DNA from: Sulfurimonas sp. UBA2011
GTDB taxonomy: Bacteria > Campylobacterota > Campylobacteria > Campylobacterales > Sulfurimonadaceae
Length of the DNA: 53,842 nt
Reading direction: 5' to 3'
Assembly (NCBI GenBank): GCA_002335055.1
Contig: DDCH01000009.1
Span: forward strand, 105,407-159,248
This document shows positions 8,157-17,842 of the stretch, in pieces; position 1 is the stretch's first letter, and every line of letters begins with the position of its first letter. A model generated the notes under the pieces. It had not been told where the DNA came from, searched no databases, and saw nothing but the letters and a program-made list of their open reading frames with translations. Made by a program: the position numbers and the translations under genes.

Positions 8157-9278
8157 ATGAAAATACCATTTAATAGATATGAAAGTTCTCGTGATGCACA
8201 CTCACATGTCAGCGATACTCTCGATGGAGAGGATATAAATCAGGTAGAGGAACTCGAGAGTGAATTCGCTGATTATGTTGAAGCTGATTATGTTCTTGCT
8301 ACTTCTCATGGAACTTCGGCTTTGCATTTAGCGATGTTAGCACTTGACCTTAAACGTGGAGATAAAGTAGTATGTTCTGTGAATGCACATCCAAGTATAC
8401 CCGAAGTAGTACGTCATTTTGATGCTGAACCTGTGTTTATAGACATAGATGCAGACTCGTATAATATTAACCTTGATAAACTAGATGTGTACTTAGATGA
8501 GAATAAAAGTAAAAAACTAAAAGCTGTTATCATCACACACCTTGGTGGTGCTACTGTAGACTTAGAACGTGTATACTCAATGGGTAAACGTTACAGTGTA
8601 AAAGTAGTTGAAGATGCAAGTGATGCTCTTGGTGCAGCATATAAGGGTAAAAAGATAGGTTCAACTGGTGCAGATATAGTATGTTTTAACTTCTCTCCAC
8701 ATCTAAAGAAAAATATCTGTAATGGTGGTATGCTTGTAACAAATAGTGATGAAATTATAAAGAGAGCTAGGCTGCTAATGAACCATGCAATTGTTCGTAA
8801 TGAAAATGCTTTAGAATATATTTACGATGTTGTAGATATTGGAAATGACTACTCTTTAAGTGCTTTAAATGCAGCATACATTCGTGCAATGGTTTCTGAT
8901 CAAGATGCTATTATCCAAAGACAACAAAAGATAGCCTCTATGTACTCTAATGCTCTTGCTAGTATAAAGCATGTTACTGTACCAACTATGGAAAATGAAG
9001 AAGATCCTTTTTCTTTATATGTTATAAAAATTGATAAAAATCGCGACTCTTTTGCAGTTGAACTTAGAAATGTTGGTATAGGAACGGGACTTCATTACAT
9101 TCCACTTCACCTTCTTTCATACTACAAAACTAAATACTCTTTAAGAGTAAATGATTATCCAGTAGCACTGCGCGCATACCAACAAGTACTTTCTCTTCCT
9201 ATATATGCAAACATGAGTGATGCTGAGGTTAAATCTGTGATAGACAAAGTGAAAAAAATAGCTAAAACAAGAGTGTAA
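8157..9278 (+). CDS. DegT/DnrJ/EryC1/StrS-family PLP aminotransferase
   Basis: A 373-residue fold-type I aminotransferase of the sugar aminotransferase family, which acts on nucleotide-linked keto-sugars. SHGTSALHLAMLAL near 50-63 is the cofactor phosphate-binding loop, VVEDASDALGAAYKG near 152 contains the PLP-ring Asp, and FNFSPHLKKNICNGG near 181 has the Schiff-base lysine region, more divergent than the usual SFHxxKxxxTGEGG. It lies between nadE and lpxK, with 11 and 5 base gaps. A role in surface polysaccharide or lipid A sugar synthesis is plausible from context, but the substrate is not identifiable. Confidence 0.88.
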   Translation: MKIPFNRYESSRDAHSHVSDTLDGEDINQVEELESEFADYVEADYVLATSHGTSALHLAMLALDLKRGDKVVCSVNAHPSIPEVVRHFDAEPVFIDIDADSYNINLDKLDVYLDENKSKKLKAVIITHLGGATVDLERVYSMGKRYSVKVVEDASDALGAAYKGKKIGSTGADIVCFNFSPHLKKNICNGGMLVTNSDEIIKRARLLMNHAIVRNENALEYIYDVVDIGNDYSLSALNAAYIRAMVSDQDAIIQRQQKIASMYSNALASIKHVTVPTMENEEDPFSLYVIKIDKNRDSFAVELRNVGIGTGLHYIPLHLLSYYKTKYSLRVNDYPVALRAYQQVLSLPIYANMSDAEVKSVIDKVKKIAKTRV

Positions 9279-9283
9279 AATTT

Positions 9284-10156
9284 TTGAAAAATTCTCTTGT
9301 ATTTTGGGTTGAGAAATACTTCTATAACCCAAGCTTCTTACAAAAAGTTTTATCTTTTTGTTTACTTCCTCTCTCTTTCCTTTACTGCTTTTTGATGTGG
9401 CTGCGTTTTAAAACTAAAGAAGCTGAAGACTTTGGTATAGACATAGTGAGTGTTGGTAACCTAACAGTTGGTGGCAGTGGTAAAACTCCTTTAGTTATAG
9501 CACTTGCTTCATCTCATGAAAATACAGCAATAATACTGAGAGGTTATGGCCGAGATTCTTCGGGACTCCATGTGGTAAAAGACAAATATACAATACTCTG
9601 TGATGTAAGTGTCAGTGGTGATGAAGCGATGATATATGCACATAAACTTCCAAACGCAGTAGTGATAGTCAGCGAAGATAGAAAAGAGGGTATAAAAAAA
9701 GCAAAAGAGATGGGTGTGACAAGTGTTTTTTTAGATGATGCCTACTCAAAACATGACATAAAAAAGAAAGATATACTCATAGAAGTCAAAACTTCAAACA
9801 ATAAATGTCTTCCTTCTGGTCCATACAGGGAGAGACTTTGGAAGGGTAAAGAAGTGAGTATTTACAAAGAGGGTAGAGACTTTAAACGCAGGGTTGAGTT
9901 AAAAAATGCAACACAAAAAATGTCACTAGTAACTGCTATAGCAAGACCAGAAAGACTCGATGAATTTTTACCAGAAGTTGTAAGTAAAAATTACTTTGCA
10001 GACCATCACTCTTTTACCAAACCTGAGTTAGAAGAGATACTACAAAGAGATAAGTCTGATTCACTTTTAGTAACCTATAAAGACTTTGTAAAAGTAAAAA
10101 ACTTTGGCTTAGTTTTATCTTTACTTGATTTAGAGATAGAACTGAAAGCTGTTTGA
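9284..10156 (+). CDS. lpxK: Tetraacyldisaccharide 4'-kinase
   Basis: Phosphorylates the 4' position of the lipid A disaccharide precursor at the inner face of the cytoplasmic membrane. A hydrophobic N-terminal segment (about residues 16-38) anchors the protein, followed by VGNLTVGGSGKTPLVIAL, the P-loop typical of LpxK. The ILRGYGR and DDAYSKH segments match the family. The best start is TTG at 9284, just after the aminotransferase stop; no ATG fits the N-terminal alignment. Length 290 is on the short side but complete. Confidence 0.92.
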   Translation: MKNSLVFWVEKYFYNPSFLQKVLSFCLLPLSFLYCFLMWLRFKTKEAEDFGIDIVSVGNLTVGGSGKTPLVIALASSHENTAIILRGYGRDSSGLHVVKDKYTILCDVSVSGDEAMIYAHKLPNAVVIVSEDRKEGIKKAKEMGVTSVFLDDAYSKHDIKKKDILIEVKTSNNKCLPSGPYRERLWKGKEVSIYKEGRDFKRRVELKNATQKMSLVTAIARPERLDEFLPEVVSKNYFADHHSFTKPELEEILQRDKSDSLLVTYKDFVKVKNFGLVLSLLDLEIELKAV

Positions 10157-10222
10157 GAATAAAATAAATTTTAATTAGGAACGACATACAGTTATTGAGA
10201 CTATTATTTCTTCCCTACCGAT

Positions 10223-10465
10223 ATGTTGATTTTAACACTACTTTTTATATTTGCTACTTTTATAATAACTAAAATATTTAAAACTTACTTTGTTAAAATA
10301 GATATAATAGAAAATAGACTAGACCTCATGGGTAACTCAATGCTTATTATAGAAAAATCAGAAATATTAGAGATAAAAAAAGTGAAGTGGTATTTTAAAA
10401 ATACACTAAGTATCACAGATGATTTAGTGGAAGATCTTTATAAGTGGATAGAGTCTCCAGTTTAG
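10223..10465 (+). CDS. Small membrane protein of unknown function
   Basis: An 80-residue frame with an N-terminal transmembrane helix (LILTLLFIFATFIITKIF, about residues 2-19) and a basic then mixed-charge cytoplasmic part ending LYKWIESPV. I do not recognise a family. It lies between lpxK and argB on the same strand with AT-rich gaps of 66 and 77 bases. No clear ribosome site precedes the ATG. Codon use resembles its neighbours, so it is probably a real gene, but this is not proven. Confidence 0.6.
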   Translation: MLILTLLFIFATFIITKIFKTYFVKIDIIENRLDLMGNSMLIIEKSEILEIKKVKWYFKNTLSITDDLVEDLYKWIESPV

Positions 10466-10542
10466 CTTCATAAGCTTTTACCAAAAAATAAACAAAGATT
10501 GGATAAAATAGCATAATTATATAGATAAATATAGGAAAAACA

Positions 10543-11394
10543 TTGCAAGCAAAAATAGAAACAGTAAAAACACTCCTTGATGCCCTTCCATTTATAAAAG
10601 AATTTCGTAAAGAGATAGTTGTTATAAAGTACGGTGGTTCAGCACAAACATCACCTCAGTTAAAAGAAAAATTTGCTGAAGATATTTTACTTATGTACCT
10701 TGTGGGAATTAAGCCAGTTATCATTCATGGTGGTGGTAAAAAAATCACAGAGATGCTTGATGCTTTAAACATAGAGACTAAGTTTATCGATGGGCAACGT
10801 GTAACTACAAAAGAAGTTATGCGAATCGCTGAGATGATTTTAAGTGGAGAGATAAACAAAGAGATAGTTTCACTTTTAAACTCTCACTCTGCAAAAGCTA
10901 TTGGTGTGAGTGGAAAAGATGCACACTTCATTAAAGCTGAGGCAAAAGACTTTGCTAAATGGGGACTTACAGGAAATATTACTGATGTAGATTCAGATGT
11001 TGTATGTAATCTTATTCGAGAAGGTTTTATCCCTGTTATCGCTCCTATTGCAGCGGGGTCTGAGATGGGACATCCTGGTTTTAACATAAACGCAGACCTT
11101 TGTGCTTCGTATGTAGCTAAAGCTATTGGTGCAAATAAAATCATATTTTTAACCGATACATCAGGAGTTCTTAACAATGATAAAGAGCTTTTTTCATCTT
11201 TAACAAAAGAAGAAGTACAAAGACTGAAAGCTGATGGAACGATTCATGGTGGAATGGTTCCAAAGGTTGATGCATGTTTAGAAGCTATCGATGGTGGAGT
11301 TGCAAAAGCACACATTATTGATGGTCGCCTTGAGCACTCTATGCTGTTAGAACTGTTTACTTCTGAGGGTGTTGGAACAGAGATAATAGGCTAA
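10543..11394 (+). CDS. argB: Acetylglutamate kinase
   Basis: Phosphorylates N-acetylglutamate in the second step of arginine synthesis. VVIKYGGSAQ near residue 27 and PVIIHGGGKKI near 60 are the amino-acid-kinase phosphate-binding motifs; FNINADLCASYVAKAIGANKIIF near 185 and DGTIHGGMVPKVDACL near 230 are ArgB-specific. The start is a TTG at 10543 behind an ATAGGAAA ribosome site; the ATG alternatives would cut the conserved N-terminal helix. It is the first gene of a long co-directional run, and argH lies 8.8 kb downstream. Confidence 0.95.
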   Translation: MQAKIETVKTLLDALPFIKEFRKEIVVIKYGGSAQTSPQLKEKFAEDILLMYLVGIKPVIIHGGGKKITEMLDALNIETKFIDGQRVTTKEVMRIAEMILSGEINKEIVSLLNSHSAKAIGVSGKDAHFIKAEAKDFAKWGLTGNITDVDSDVVCNLIREGFIPVIAPIAAGSEMGHPGFNINADLCASYVAKAIGANKIIFLTDTSGVLNNDKELFSSLTKEEVQRLKADGTIHGGMVPKVDACLEAIDGGVAKAHIIDGRLEHSMLLELFTSEGVGTEIIG

Positions 11395-11396
11395 AT

Positions 11397-11816
11397 ATGC
11401 AAGTTTTTGTACGTTTTCTTATGGTAACTGTATTACTTTTTAGTACCCTTGGTGCTACAGAGTTTACAGATATGTATGAAATATCTGTCAAAAAGGATGA
11501 ATCAACAAAATTTCTTGTAAAATACAATAATTACATAAGAGAATTTAAATTTCGTTGGACACTTTATGTCAACGATGGTTTAGTGATGTTTCATTCTTAC
11601 GATGCTAAACTTGCACAAAATATACTGTACTTAAACACGACAAATCAAAGTTTTAAGGTTTTTCTAAAACCCAAAAGTAGTGCCTCTTATGAAGCACCTT
11701 ACCTTTTAGTGAAATTTAAAGAGTTTGATTTTGAGAAAAATAGAGCAAAATTTGAAGTTTTTTTATCTGATAAAAAAGCCTTAATAAAACTAGAAAAAAT
11801 TGAGAAGAAGAGCTAA
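11397..11816 (+). CDS. Secreted protein of unknown function
   Basis: A 139-residue protein with a signal peptide (MQVFVRFLMVTVLLFSTLGA) and a predicted beta-rich, basic mature part. No cysteine or catalytic motif stands out and I do not recognise the family. It begins 2 bases after the argB stop, and its TAA overlaps the ATG of the prenyl transferase by one base (TAATG), so it is certainly part of this operon and presumably translated. Located in the periplasm by inference. Confidence 0.75.
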   Translation: MQVFVRFLMVTVLLFSTLGATEFTDMYEISVKKDESTKFLVKYNNYIREFKFRWTLYVNDGLVMFHSYDAKLAQNILYLNTTNQSFKVFLKPKSSASYEAPYLLVKFKEFDFEKNRAKFEVFLSDKKALIKLEKIEKKS

Positions 11817-12703
11817 TGCAAAGAGTAGAAACAGAGATAGCTAGACTAATAAATGAGATAGACTATGACGAAGTAACGGAACTTTTTAGTTCTCTTAGTG
11901 GTGGTAAACGCTTACGTGCAAAACTTATTTTAAAAATTGCACCAGAGCATGAAAAAGCCCCTCTTTTAGCTGCAATAGTAGAGCTAATTCACGGAGCATC
12001 CCTGCTTCATGATGATGTTATAGATGATGCGATGACAAGACGTGGTGTCACTTCTGTAAATGCAAGTCATGGTAGTAAAACAGCTGTAATGCTAGGTGAT
12101 ATTTTATACTCAAAAGCTTTTACAGAACTCATTTCATTTGACAAAGATGTGGCTCAAACCATTGCAGCTTCTGTGACAGCACTCTCAAAGGGTGAAATGA
12201 TGGATGTAAAAATGGCAGAGAAGTTTAACTCGAACGAATCACTTTATCTTGATATGCTCTATCTTAAAACAGCTACTCTAATAGAAGCTGCAGCAAAAGC
12301 AAGTGCTCTTTTAGTTGGTAAAGATTCCGAGAAACATGCACTTTATGGTCGTAATCTTGGTCTTTCTTTTCAGATAATTGATGATATTTTAGATATCACA
12401 GCAACTGAAGAAGCTCTTGGTAAACCTGCTATGAATGACTATGTAGAGGGAAAATGTACTCTGCCTTATATCTATCTTTATGAAGAATTAAATGCAGATG
12501 ATAAGGAGCGTTTAGTCGCTTCTCATACTAAAAAGATAAGTAAAGATGAAACACGTTGGATACAAGAAAAAATGCAAGAACATACAAGCATAGAGAAGTC
12601 ATTTCAACTAGCACAAATCCTCTCAAATGAAGCAAAAAATGCAATGAGTGAAGATAGTGAACTTGTTAGTATTTTAGAATCTATGATAAAGAGAAATTTT
12701 TAA
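11816..12703 (+). CDS. ispB: Polyprenyl diphosphate synthase (IspB-type)
   Basis: Extends farnesyl diphosphate with isopentenyl units to make the side chain of menaquinone. The first aspartate-rich motif is LLHDDVIDDAMTRRG near residue 63 and the second is QIIDDILDITA near 185. LSGGKRLRAKL near 29 binds the isopentenyl diphosphate. The 295-residue length and position before hemA match H. pylori HP0240. Product chain length cannot be read from sequence. Overlaps both neighbours by single-base TAATG junctions, implying translational coupling. Confidence 0.9.
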   Translation: MQRVETEIARLINEIDYDEVTELFSSLSGGKRLRAKLILKIAPEHEKAPLLAAIVELIHGASLLHDDVIDDAMTRRGVTSVNASHGSKTAVMLGDILYSKAFTELISFDKDVAQTIAASVTALSKGEMMDVKMAEKFNSNESLYLDMLYLKTATLIEAAAKASALLVGKDSEKHALYGRNLGLSFQIIDDILDITATEEALGKPAMNDYVEGKCTLPYIYLYEELNADDKERLVASHTKKISKDETRWIQEKMQEHTSIEKSFQLAQILSNEAKNAMSEDSELVSILESMIKRNF

Positions 12704-13941
12704 TGCACTACTTAAACATAAGTTTTACACACAGAAATTCGACACTAGAGATAAGAGAAAAACTTTCATACCCTGATGATGAAAATAAACGTGTTTGCTT
12801 AACTGAACTGTTAAGCTCTGATGCTATATCTGAAGCTATGCTTATCTCAACTTGTAATAGAATGGAAGTCTTTTGTTACTGTAGTGATGTACCTGTTGCA
12901 ACGATGCATATACTTAAAATGTTACAAATACGTTCGTGCATAAGTATAGAAGAACTTGAGGGTCGGGCTGATATTTTTGATGATAGTTCTGCAATTCATC
13001 ATCTTTTTAGTGTAGCAGCATCTCTAGACTCTATGGTAATTGGTGAGACACAGATAGTTGGACAACTTAAAGATGCTTTTCGTTTTACATATGATAATAG
13101 CTTTTGTGGCAAAAAAATTGCATCTGCAATGAAGTCTGCATTTAAGTGTGCAGCCAAAGTACGAAATGCAACAGATATATCTTCAAAACCAGTATCTATG
13201 GCAAGTGTGGCAGTAAATCAGTTGAAATCCTTAGTAGATGATATTTCATCTAAAAAAGCTCTTATTATTGGGGTAGGGGAGATGAGTGAGATAACAGCTA
13301 AACATTTAGTAAATGCAGGTGCAGATGTTTATATTATGAATCGTACTAAACATAAGGCAGAAGCTTTAGCACAAAAATGTTCTGCAAAAGTTATTGACTT
13401 TAGTGAACTTTCAAATGCAATAAATGAGTTTGAGATACTTTATACTGCTACATCTTCTTCGGAACCTATCATTACGGATGCAGTTATTGAAGCAAGGGAT
13501 TTTGATAGGTATTGGTTTGATTTAGCACTGCCTCGTGACATTAACTATAATAAGGGTGAGAAAATTCAGTTGTTTGTAATTGATGATCTTAAAATGATAG
13601 TTGATGAAAATATTTCATCTCGTGAACTCTCATCACGTGCTGCACATAGTGTTATAGGTCGAGCAATTATCGAGTTTTTTGAGGTAAATACACAAGACTT
13701 AGAACCTCTTATAAAAGAGATATATACTCGTGCAGACATAGCAGCCAAGCAAGAGACTTTAAGAACAATTAAAGCCGGTTATATTCCTGCTGAGTATGAA
13801 AAAGAGGCTCAAAAAATGTGTGAACAAGCACTCAAGCGTTTTTTACATGAGTTTACAACAAATATGAGAAGTGCAGCAGAAGATACACACACAGAACTGA
13901 TGAGTGGAGCAATGGCTTCAATGATGAAAGTAAAAGTTTAA
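12703..13941 (+). CDS. hemA: Glutamyl-tRNA reductase
   Basis: Reduces glutamyl-tRNA(Glu) to glutamate-1-semialdehyde, the first step of C5-pathway heme synthesis. The catalytic cysteine lies in LISTCNRMEVFCY near residue 50, followed by SLDSMVIGETQIVGQLKDAF near 108 and the NADPH-binding ALIIGVGEMSEITAKHL near 188. Length 412 is normal. It sits in one operon with hemC, three genes downstream, and overlaps ispB by one base. Confidence 0.96.
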   Translation: MHYLNISFTHRNSTLEIREKLSYPDDENKRVCLTELLSSDAISEAMLISTCNRMEVFCYCSDVPVATMHILKMLQIRSCISIEELEGRADIFDDSSAIHHLFSVAASLDSMVIGETQIVGQLKDAFRFTYDNSFCGKKIASAMKSAFKCAAKVRNATDISSKPVSMASVAVNQLKSLVDDISSKKALIIGVGEMSEITAKHLVNAGADVYIMNRTKHKAEALAQKCSAKVIDFSELSNAINEFEILYTATSSSEPIITDAVIEARDFDRYWFDLALPRDINYNKGEKIQLFVIDDLKMIVDENISSRELSSRAAHSVIGRAIIEFFEVNTQDLEPLIKEIYTRADIAAKQETLRTIKAGYIPAEYEKEAQKMCEQALKRFLHEFTTNMRSAAEDTHTELMSGAMASMMKVKV

Positions 13942-13951
13942 GGACAGACAA

Positions 13952-15655
13952 GTGAGAAGAAGTAAAGCATTTATACCAACAAGTAAAGAAGCACCATCAG
14001 ATGCAAGTTTAGCAAGTCATATATTTTTAGCACGTGCAGGTTTTATCTCACAAAGTGCAGCAGGCCTTTATAACTATATGCCTCTTGCAAAACGTGTTAT
14101 CAAAAAAATAGAAAATATTGTAAACGAAGAGATGACTAAAGTAGGGGCACAAGAGGTTGAACTTTCATTTGTTACACCTGCTGAGTTATGGGAAAAAAGT
14201 GGAAGAATAGAGAAGTTTGGAAAAGAACTTCTTCGCTTTCGTGATAGAAAAGATAATATGTTTGTTCTAGGGCCAACACATGAAGAGATGATGGTTGAGC
14301 TTATTAAAAATCGTATAACTTCATATAAAAATCTACCACTTAATCTGTACCAGATAAAAACGAAGTTCCGTGATGAAGCAAGACCGCGTTTTGGACTTAT
14401 GCGCGGACGTGAGTTTATAATGAAAGATGGTTATTCTTTTCATTCAAGTGAAGAAGACTTAGACCGTGAATTTACAGAGATGGAAGCTGCATATAAAAGA
14501 ATCCTTACTCGTTTAGGACTTGATTACCGTGTTGTTGAAGCTGATAGTGGAACAATAGGGGGAAGTGGTTCTAAAGAGCTTATGGTAATTGCTGATAGTG
14601 GTGAAGATACTATCGCGATTTGCTCTAAATGTGAGTACGGTGCTAATGTTGAAGCAGCAGTTTCTGGGAAAAGAAAAGAGATACCAGAAGCACCAGAAGC
14701 AGAGTTTAACAAGTTTTCCACTCCAAATGTAAAAAGTATAGAAGAATTGGCATCATTTTTTAAGATTGATCCTTACTACACAGTGAAATGTGTGGCGAAA
14801 AAACTTATCTATGAAAACGAGAGTGAAGTCGTTCTTTTCTTTTTACGCGGTTGTGATAATCTCCAAGAAGTAAAAGCTGTAAATGCAGCAGGTGCTTTAG
14901 AAATAGAAGATGTAAGTGAAGAAGAGTTAAAAACTCTTGGTATAACACCAGGTTTTATTGGTCCACTTGATCAGGACAAGGCAAAACACGTAATTGATAC
15001 TAAACTTAAAGATGCAAAAAATATGGTCTGTGGAGCAAATGAGCTTGACTACCACTATGTTGGTGTAGACTTCTCAGTTATAAGTGAAGTTGCTTACTTT
15101 ACGGATATCGCAGAGGTAAACGCAGGAGATAGCTGTCCGAAATGTGATGGGGAGCTTTCTTTTACTAAAGGTATAGAAGTTGGTCATATCTTTAAACTAG
15201 GTACTACTTATGCAAAAGCTTTAAAAGCTGAGTACTTGGATGAAAATGGAAAAGCACAGCCTTTTATTATGGGAACATACGGGATGGGTATATCGCGTTT
15301 AGTTGCTTCAGTAATAGAACAACATCATGATGAGAATGGTTGTATCTGGACAAAAACAACTGCACCTTATATGGTAAATATCATGGTGAGTAATATTAAA
15401 GATGAAGCACAAATGGCAGCGGGTGAAAAACTTTATAAAGAGCTTCAAGAGCAAAATGTTGAAGTTATGTTAGATGATAGAAAAGAGAGATTTGGGTTTA
15501 AAATGAAAGATGCAGAACTTATTGGTTTCCCTTACACTATTATTATCGGTAAAGAGTTAGTTAATGGGAATGTTCAGGTTTATGAGCGTTCATCTACTGA
15601 GAAAACAGCAGTAAGTGCAGATGAAATATTCGCTAAAGTGATGGAACTCATTTAG
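13952..15655 (+). CDS. proS: Prolyl-tRNA synthetase, bacterial type with editing domain
   Basis: Charges tRNA(Pro). Class II motifs are visible: TPAELWEKSGR and FVLGPTHEEMM near residues 70-113, the FRDEARPRFGLMRGREFIMKD motif 2 region near 138-158, and GTYGMGISRLVASVIEQ motif 3 near 438. The insert of about 200 residues between motifs 2 and 3 is the YbaK-like editing domain. At 567 residues it is complete. The start is GTG at 13952, preceded by AAGGA. Part of the ispB-hemA-proS-hemC block also found in H. pylori. Confidence 0.96.
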   Translation: MRRSKAFIPTSKEAPSDASLASHIFLARAGFISQSAAGLYNYMPLAKRVIKKIENIVNEEMTKVGAQEVELSFVTPAELWEKSGRIEKFGKELLRFRDRKDNMFVLGPTHEEMMVELIKNRITSYKNLPLNLYQIKTKFRDEARPRFGLMRGREFIMKDGYSFHSSEEDLDREFTEMEAAYKRILTRLGLDYRVVEADSGTIGGSGSKELMVIADSGEDTIAICSKCEYGANVEAAVSGKRKEIPEAPEAEFNKFSTPNVKSIEELASFFKIDPYYTVKCVAKKLIYENESEVVLFFLRGCDNLQEVKAVNAAGALEIEDVSEEELKTLGITPGFIGPLDQDKAKHVIDTKLKDAKNMVCGANELDYHYVGVDFSVISEVAYFTDIAEVNAGDSCPKCDGELSFTKGIEVGHIFKLGTTYAKALKAEYLDENGKAQPFIMGTYGMGISRLVASVIEQHHDENGCIWTKTTAPYMVNIMVSNIKDEAQMAAGEKLYKELQEQNVEVMLDDRKERFGFKMKDAELIGFPYTIIIGKELVNGNVQVYERSSTEKTAVSADEIFAKVMELI

Positions 15656-15656
15656 T

Positions 15657-16088
15657 ATGATTTATTTTATCACTTATCTCTTTTTAGAAGTTTTACTCTC
15701 TGTTAGTATTTCTTCTAGTCTTGGTGGTTTGTTAACCTTCTTAGAGATAATGATAAGTGCCTTTGTAGGTATAAGTATACTTATAAACTTTAGAAAAACA
15801 CTTGTTGAAAATATGACAGCCGTTTCATACAACTGCATAGACTTAGCACAGTTCCAGCGATTAAACCTTTTTACACTTTTTGGAGCCATCCTACTTATTA
15901 TTCCAGGATTTTTAACTGATATACTTGGTATTATAATGCAGTTTAGTGTTTTTACGAGTATGTTTGTTAACCGTTATAATGTAAAATCAGGTAAATGTGA
16001 TGAGTCATTTACTCCACAAAATAATTTAAAAAAGGATTCAGATGTCATTGATGTTGAAATTATTAACAATAACACTACTATTAACTAG
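15657..16088 (+). CDS. fxsA: FxsA family inner-membrane protein
   Basis: A 143-residue membrane protein matching the FxsA family: hydrophobic helices at about 2-20, 25-44 and 70-100, with the conserved LFGAILLIIPGFLTDILGIIM segment. In E. coli FxsA is linked to relief of F-plasmid exclusion of phage T7; its physiological role is not known. The C-terminal tail is cytoplasmic and polar (DVIDVEIINNNT). It begins 1 base after proS and its last 47 bases overlap the following dsb-like gene. Confidence 0.85.
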   Translation: MIYFITYLFLEVLLSVSISSSLGGLLTFLEIMISAFVGISILINFRKTLVENMTAVSYNCIDLAQFQRLNLFTLFGAILLIIPGFLTDILGIIMQFSVFTSMFVNRYNVKSGKCDESFTPQNNLKKDSDVIDVEIINNNTTIN

Positions 16089-16875
16089 TTTTTCATATGC
16101 AGAAACTACGAGTGAAAAGATAGAAGAGTATTTAACTAACAAGTATGAAGATAACGACAATATAAAAACGATTATAGTAAAAGTTGAAGAGGTAAAAAAA
16201 CTCGAGGCTAGTAAAGAATGGAAGGCCTATGTAGTGGGTTTGGAAGCTACACTTAAAAATAAACCACGTGAACTTATAAAACAAAAAGTTATTTGGTTTT
16301 CAAATGGTTCAATGATAACAAAAGAACTTACAAATTTAAGCAATGGTGAAAACTATGGGGATGAAGTAAAACCAGATATAAAAGCATCTGAATATTCTAA
16401 AGAAAACCTTGTATACGGTAATGAAAATGCTAAACATAAGGTAGCAATTTTCTCAGACCCATTATGCCCATTCTGTAAAGATTTTGCTCCCCAAGCACTT
16501 AAGTATATGAAAAAGTATCCTAAGATATTTGCAGTTTATTATTATCATTTCCCTCTTTTACGTATTCACCCTGCATCGGCTATTATTACTAGAGCTGCAG
16601 TTGTGGCAGAGCGTGCTGGTATTAAAGATGTAAGCATTAAGATGTATGATATCCAAGTGAATGCAAAAGAGAATAATGTACAGACGATACTTATTGCGTT
16701 TAATAAAGTTGTTGGTTCAAATGTTACAGAAGCTGACCTTAAAGACCCATCTGTCAACGCTGCAATTAATCAGGATACTCAGTTCGCAACTAACTTGTTT
16801 GTAAGTGGTACACCTACTATCTATTTTGACTCAAAAGTGGATAAGACAAGAATAAAATATAAGACAGTAAAATAA
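16042..16875 (+). CDS. Periplasmic thioredoxin-fold protein (DsbA/DsbC-like, CPFC)
   Basis: A 277-residue exported thiol oxidoreductase. The signal peptide is MSLMLKLLTITLLLTSFSYA. The N-terminal ~110 residues resemble a DsbC/DsbG dimerisation-linker region, followed by a thioredoxin fold with FSDPLCPFCKDF (CPFC active site near 142-145) and a cis-proline loop FVSGTPTIYFD near 255. I infer disulfide formation or isomerisation in the periplasm. The start at 16042 lies inside fxsA but is supported by AAGGA at the correct distance; 16051 is an alternative. It is co-transcribed with heme genes, consistent with a role in cytochrome c thiol chemistry, though that link is inference. Confidence 0.87.
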   Translation: MSLMLKLLTITLLLTSFSYAETTSEKIEEYLTNKYEDNDNIKTIIVKVEEVKKLEASKEWKAYVVGLEATLKNKPRELIKQKVIWFSNGSMITKELTNLSNGENYGDEVKPDIKASEYSKENLVYGNENAKHKVAIFSDPLCPFCKDFAPQALKYMKKYPKIFAVYYYHFPLLRIHPASAIITRAAVVAERAGIKDVSIKMYDIQVNAKENNVQTILIAFNKVVGSNVTEADLKDPSVNAAINQDTQFATNLFVSGTPTIYFDSKVDKTRIKYKTVK

Positions 16876-16879
16876 TTAC

Positions 16880-17839
16880 ATGAAAAAAATAACAATAGCA
16901 ACAAGAGTTTCAGACTTAGCACTTTGGCAGGCATATCACATTAAAGAGCGGATAGAGACCGAGTATCCTGAAATAGAAGTACTACTTAATAAAATTGTGA
17001 GTAATGGAGATAAGATTTTAGATAAACCTCTTGCTCTCATTGGTGGTAAAGGTCACTTTACTAAAGAACTTGAAGATGCGATGCTCGCAGGCGAAGCGGA
17101 TATCGCTGTACACTCACTTAAAGATGTACCTACATATATACCTGATGGTTTAGAACTAGTCGCTGTTACACTAAGACAAGATCAAAGTGATGTTTTTTTA
17201 TCGCATAAGTTTTCAAGTTTGGACGCATTACCTAAGGGTGCTGTTGTTGGAACTACATCTTTAAGACGTCGTATGCAACTACTACAACAAAGACCAGACT
17301 TAAAAGTAAAAGATTTACGTGGAAATGTAAATACCAGACTGAGAAAACTTTCTGAAGGTCAGTACGATGCAATTATCCTTGCATGGATTGGTCTTAATCG
17401 TCTTGATTTACTCAAAGATGTTCCATATACCCAAAAACTCTCTCTTGATATGATGATACCGCCTATGGGTCAAGCAGCCTTAGGGATAGAGATAGTACAA
17501 GGTAATGATAGAATTCGTGAAATTGCAGAGTCACTTAAAGATGAAAATACTTATGCTTGTACACAAATTGAACGCCAGTTTATCTCTAAAATTGGAGCGG
17601 GGTGTTCTGCCCCTGTTGCTTGTAATGCTGTGGTAAACGCAGGTGAAGTAACATTTAGAGTCATGATAGGTTTTCCTGATGGAACTAATATTATGCAAGA
17701 AAAAGTTATAAAACCTCTGAGTGAATGTACAAATTTAGGTGAAGAGCTAGCAAAAAAGATGATAGATGCAGGTGCTTTAAAACTTTTAGAAAATGCTGCG
17801 AAAATAGCATTTAAAGATGAAATGCCACAAAGATTATAA
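16880..17839 (+). CDS. hemC: Porphobilinogen deaminase (hydroxymethylbilane synthase)
   Basis: Condenses four porphobilinogens into hydroxymethylbilane. The dipyrromethane cofactor cysteine is in GAGCSAPVACNAVV near residue 240; VGTTSLRRRMQLL near 127 and DLRGNVNTRLRKL near 148 hold the substrate-binding arginines. Length 319 is typical. It follows the dsb-like gene by 4 bases and precedes ubiD by 3. With hemA it gives this operon two early steps of heme synthesis. Confidence 0.96.
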   Translation: MKKITIATRVSDLALWQAYHIKERIETEYPEIEVLLNKIVSNGDKILDKPLALIGGKGHFTKELEDAMLAGEADIAVHSLKDVPTYIPDGLELVAVTLRQDQSDVFLSHKFSSLDALPKGAVVGTTSLRRRMQLLQQRPDLKVKDLRGNVNTRLRKLSEGQYDAIILAWIGLNRLDLLKDVPYTQKLSLDMMIPPMGQAALGIEIVQGNDRIREIAESLKDENTYACTQIERQFISKIGAGCSAPVACNAVVNAGEVTFRVMIGFPDGTNIMQEKVIKPLSECTNLGEELAKKMIDAGALKLLENAAKIAFKDEMPQRL

Positions 17840-17842
17840 TAA

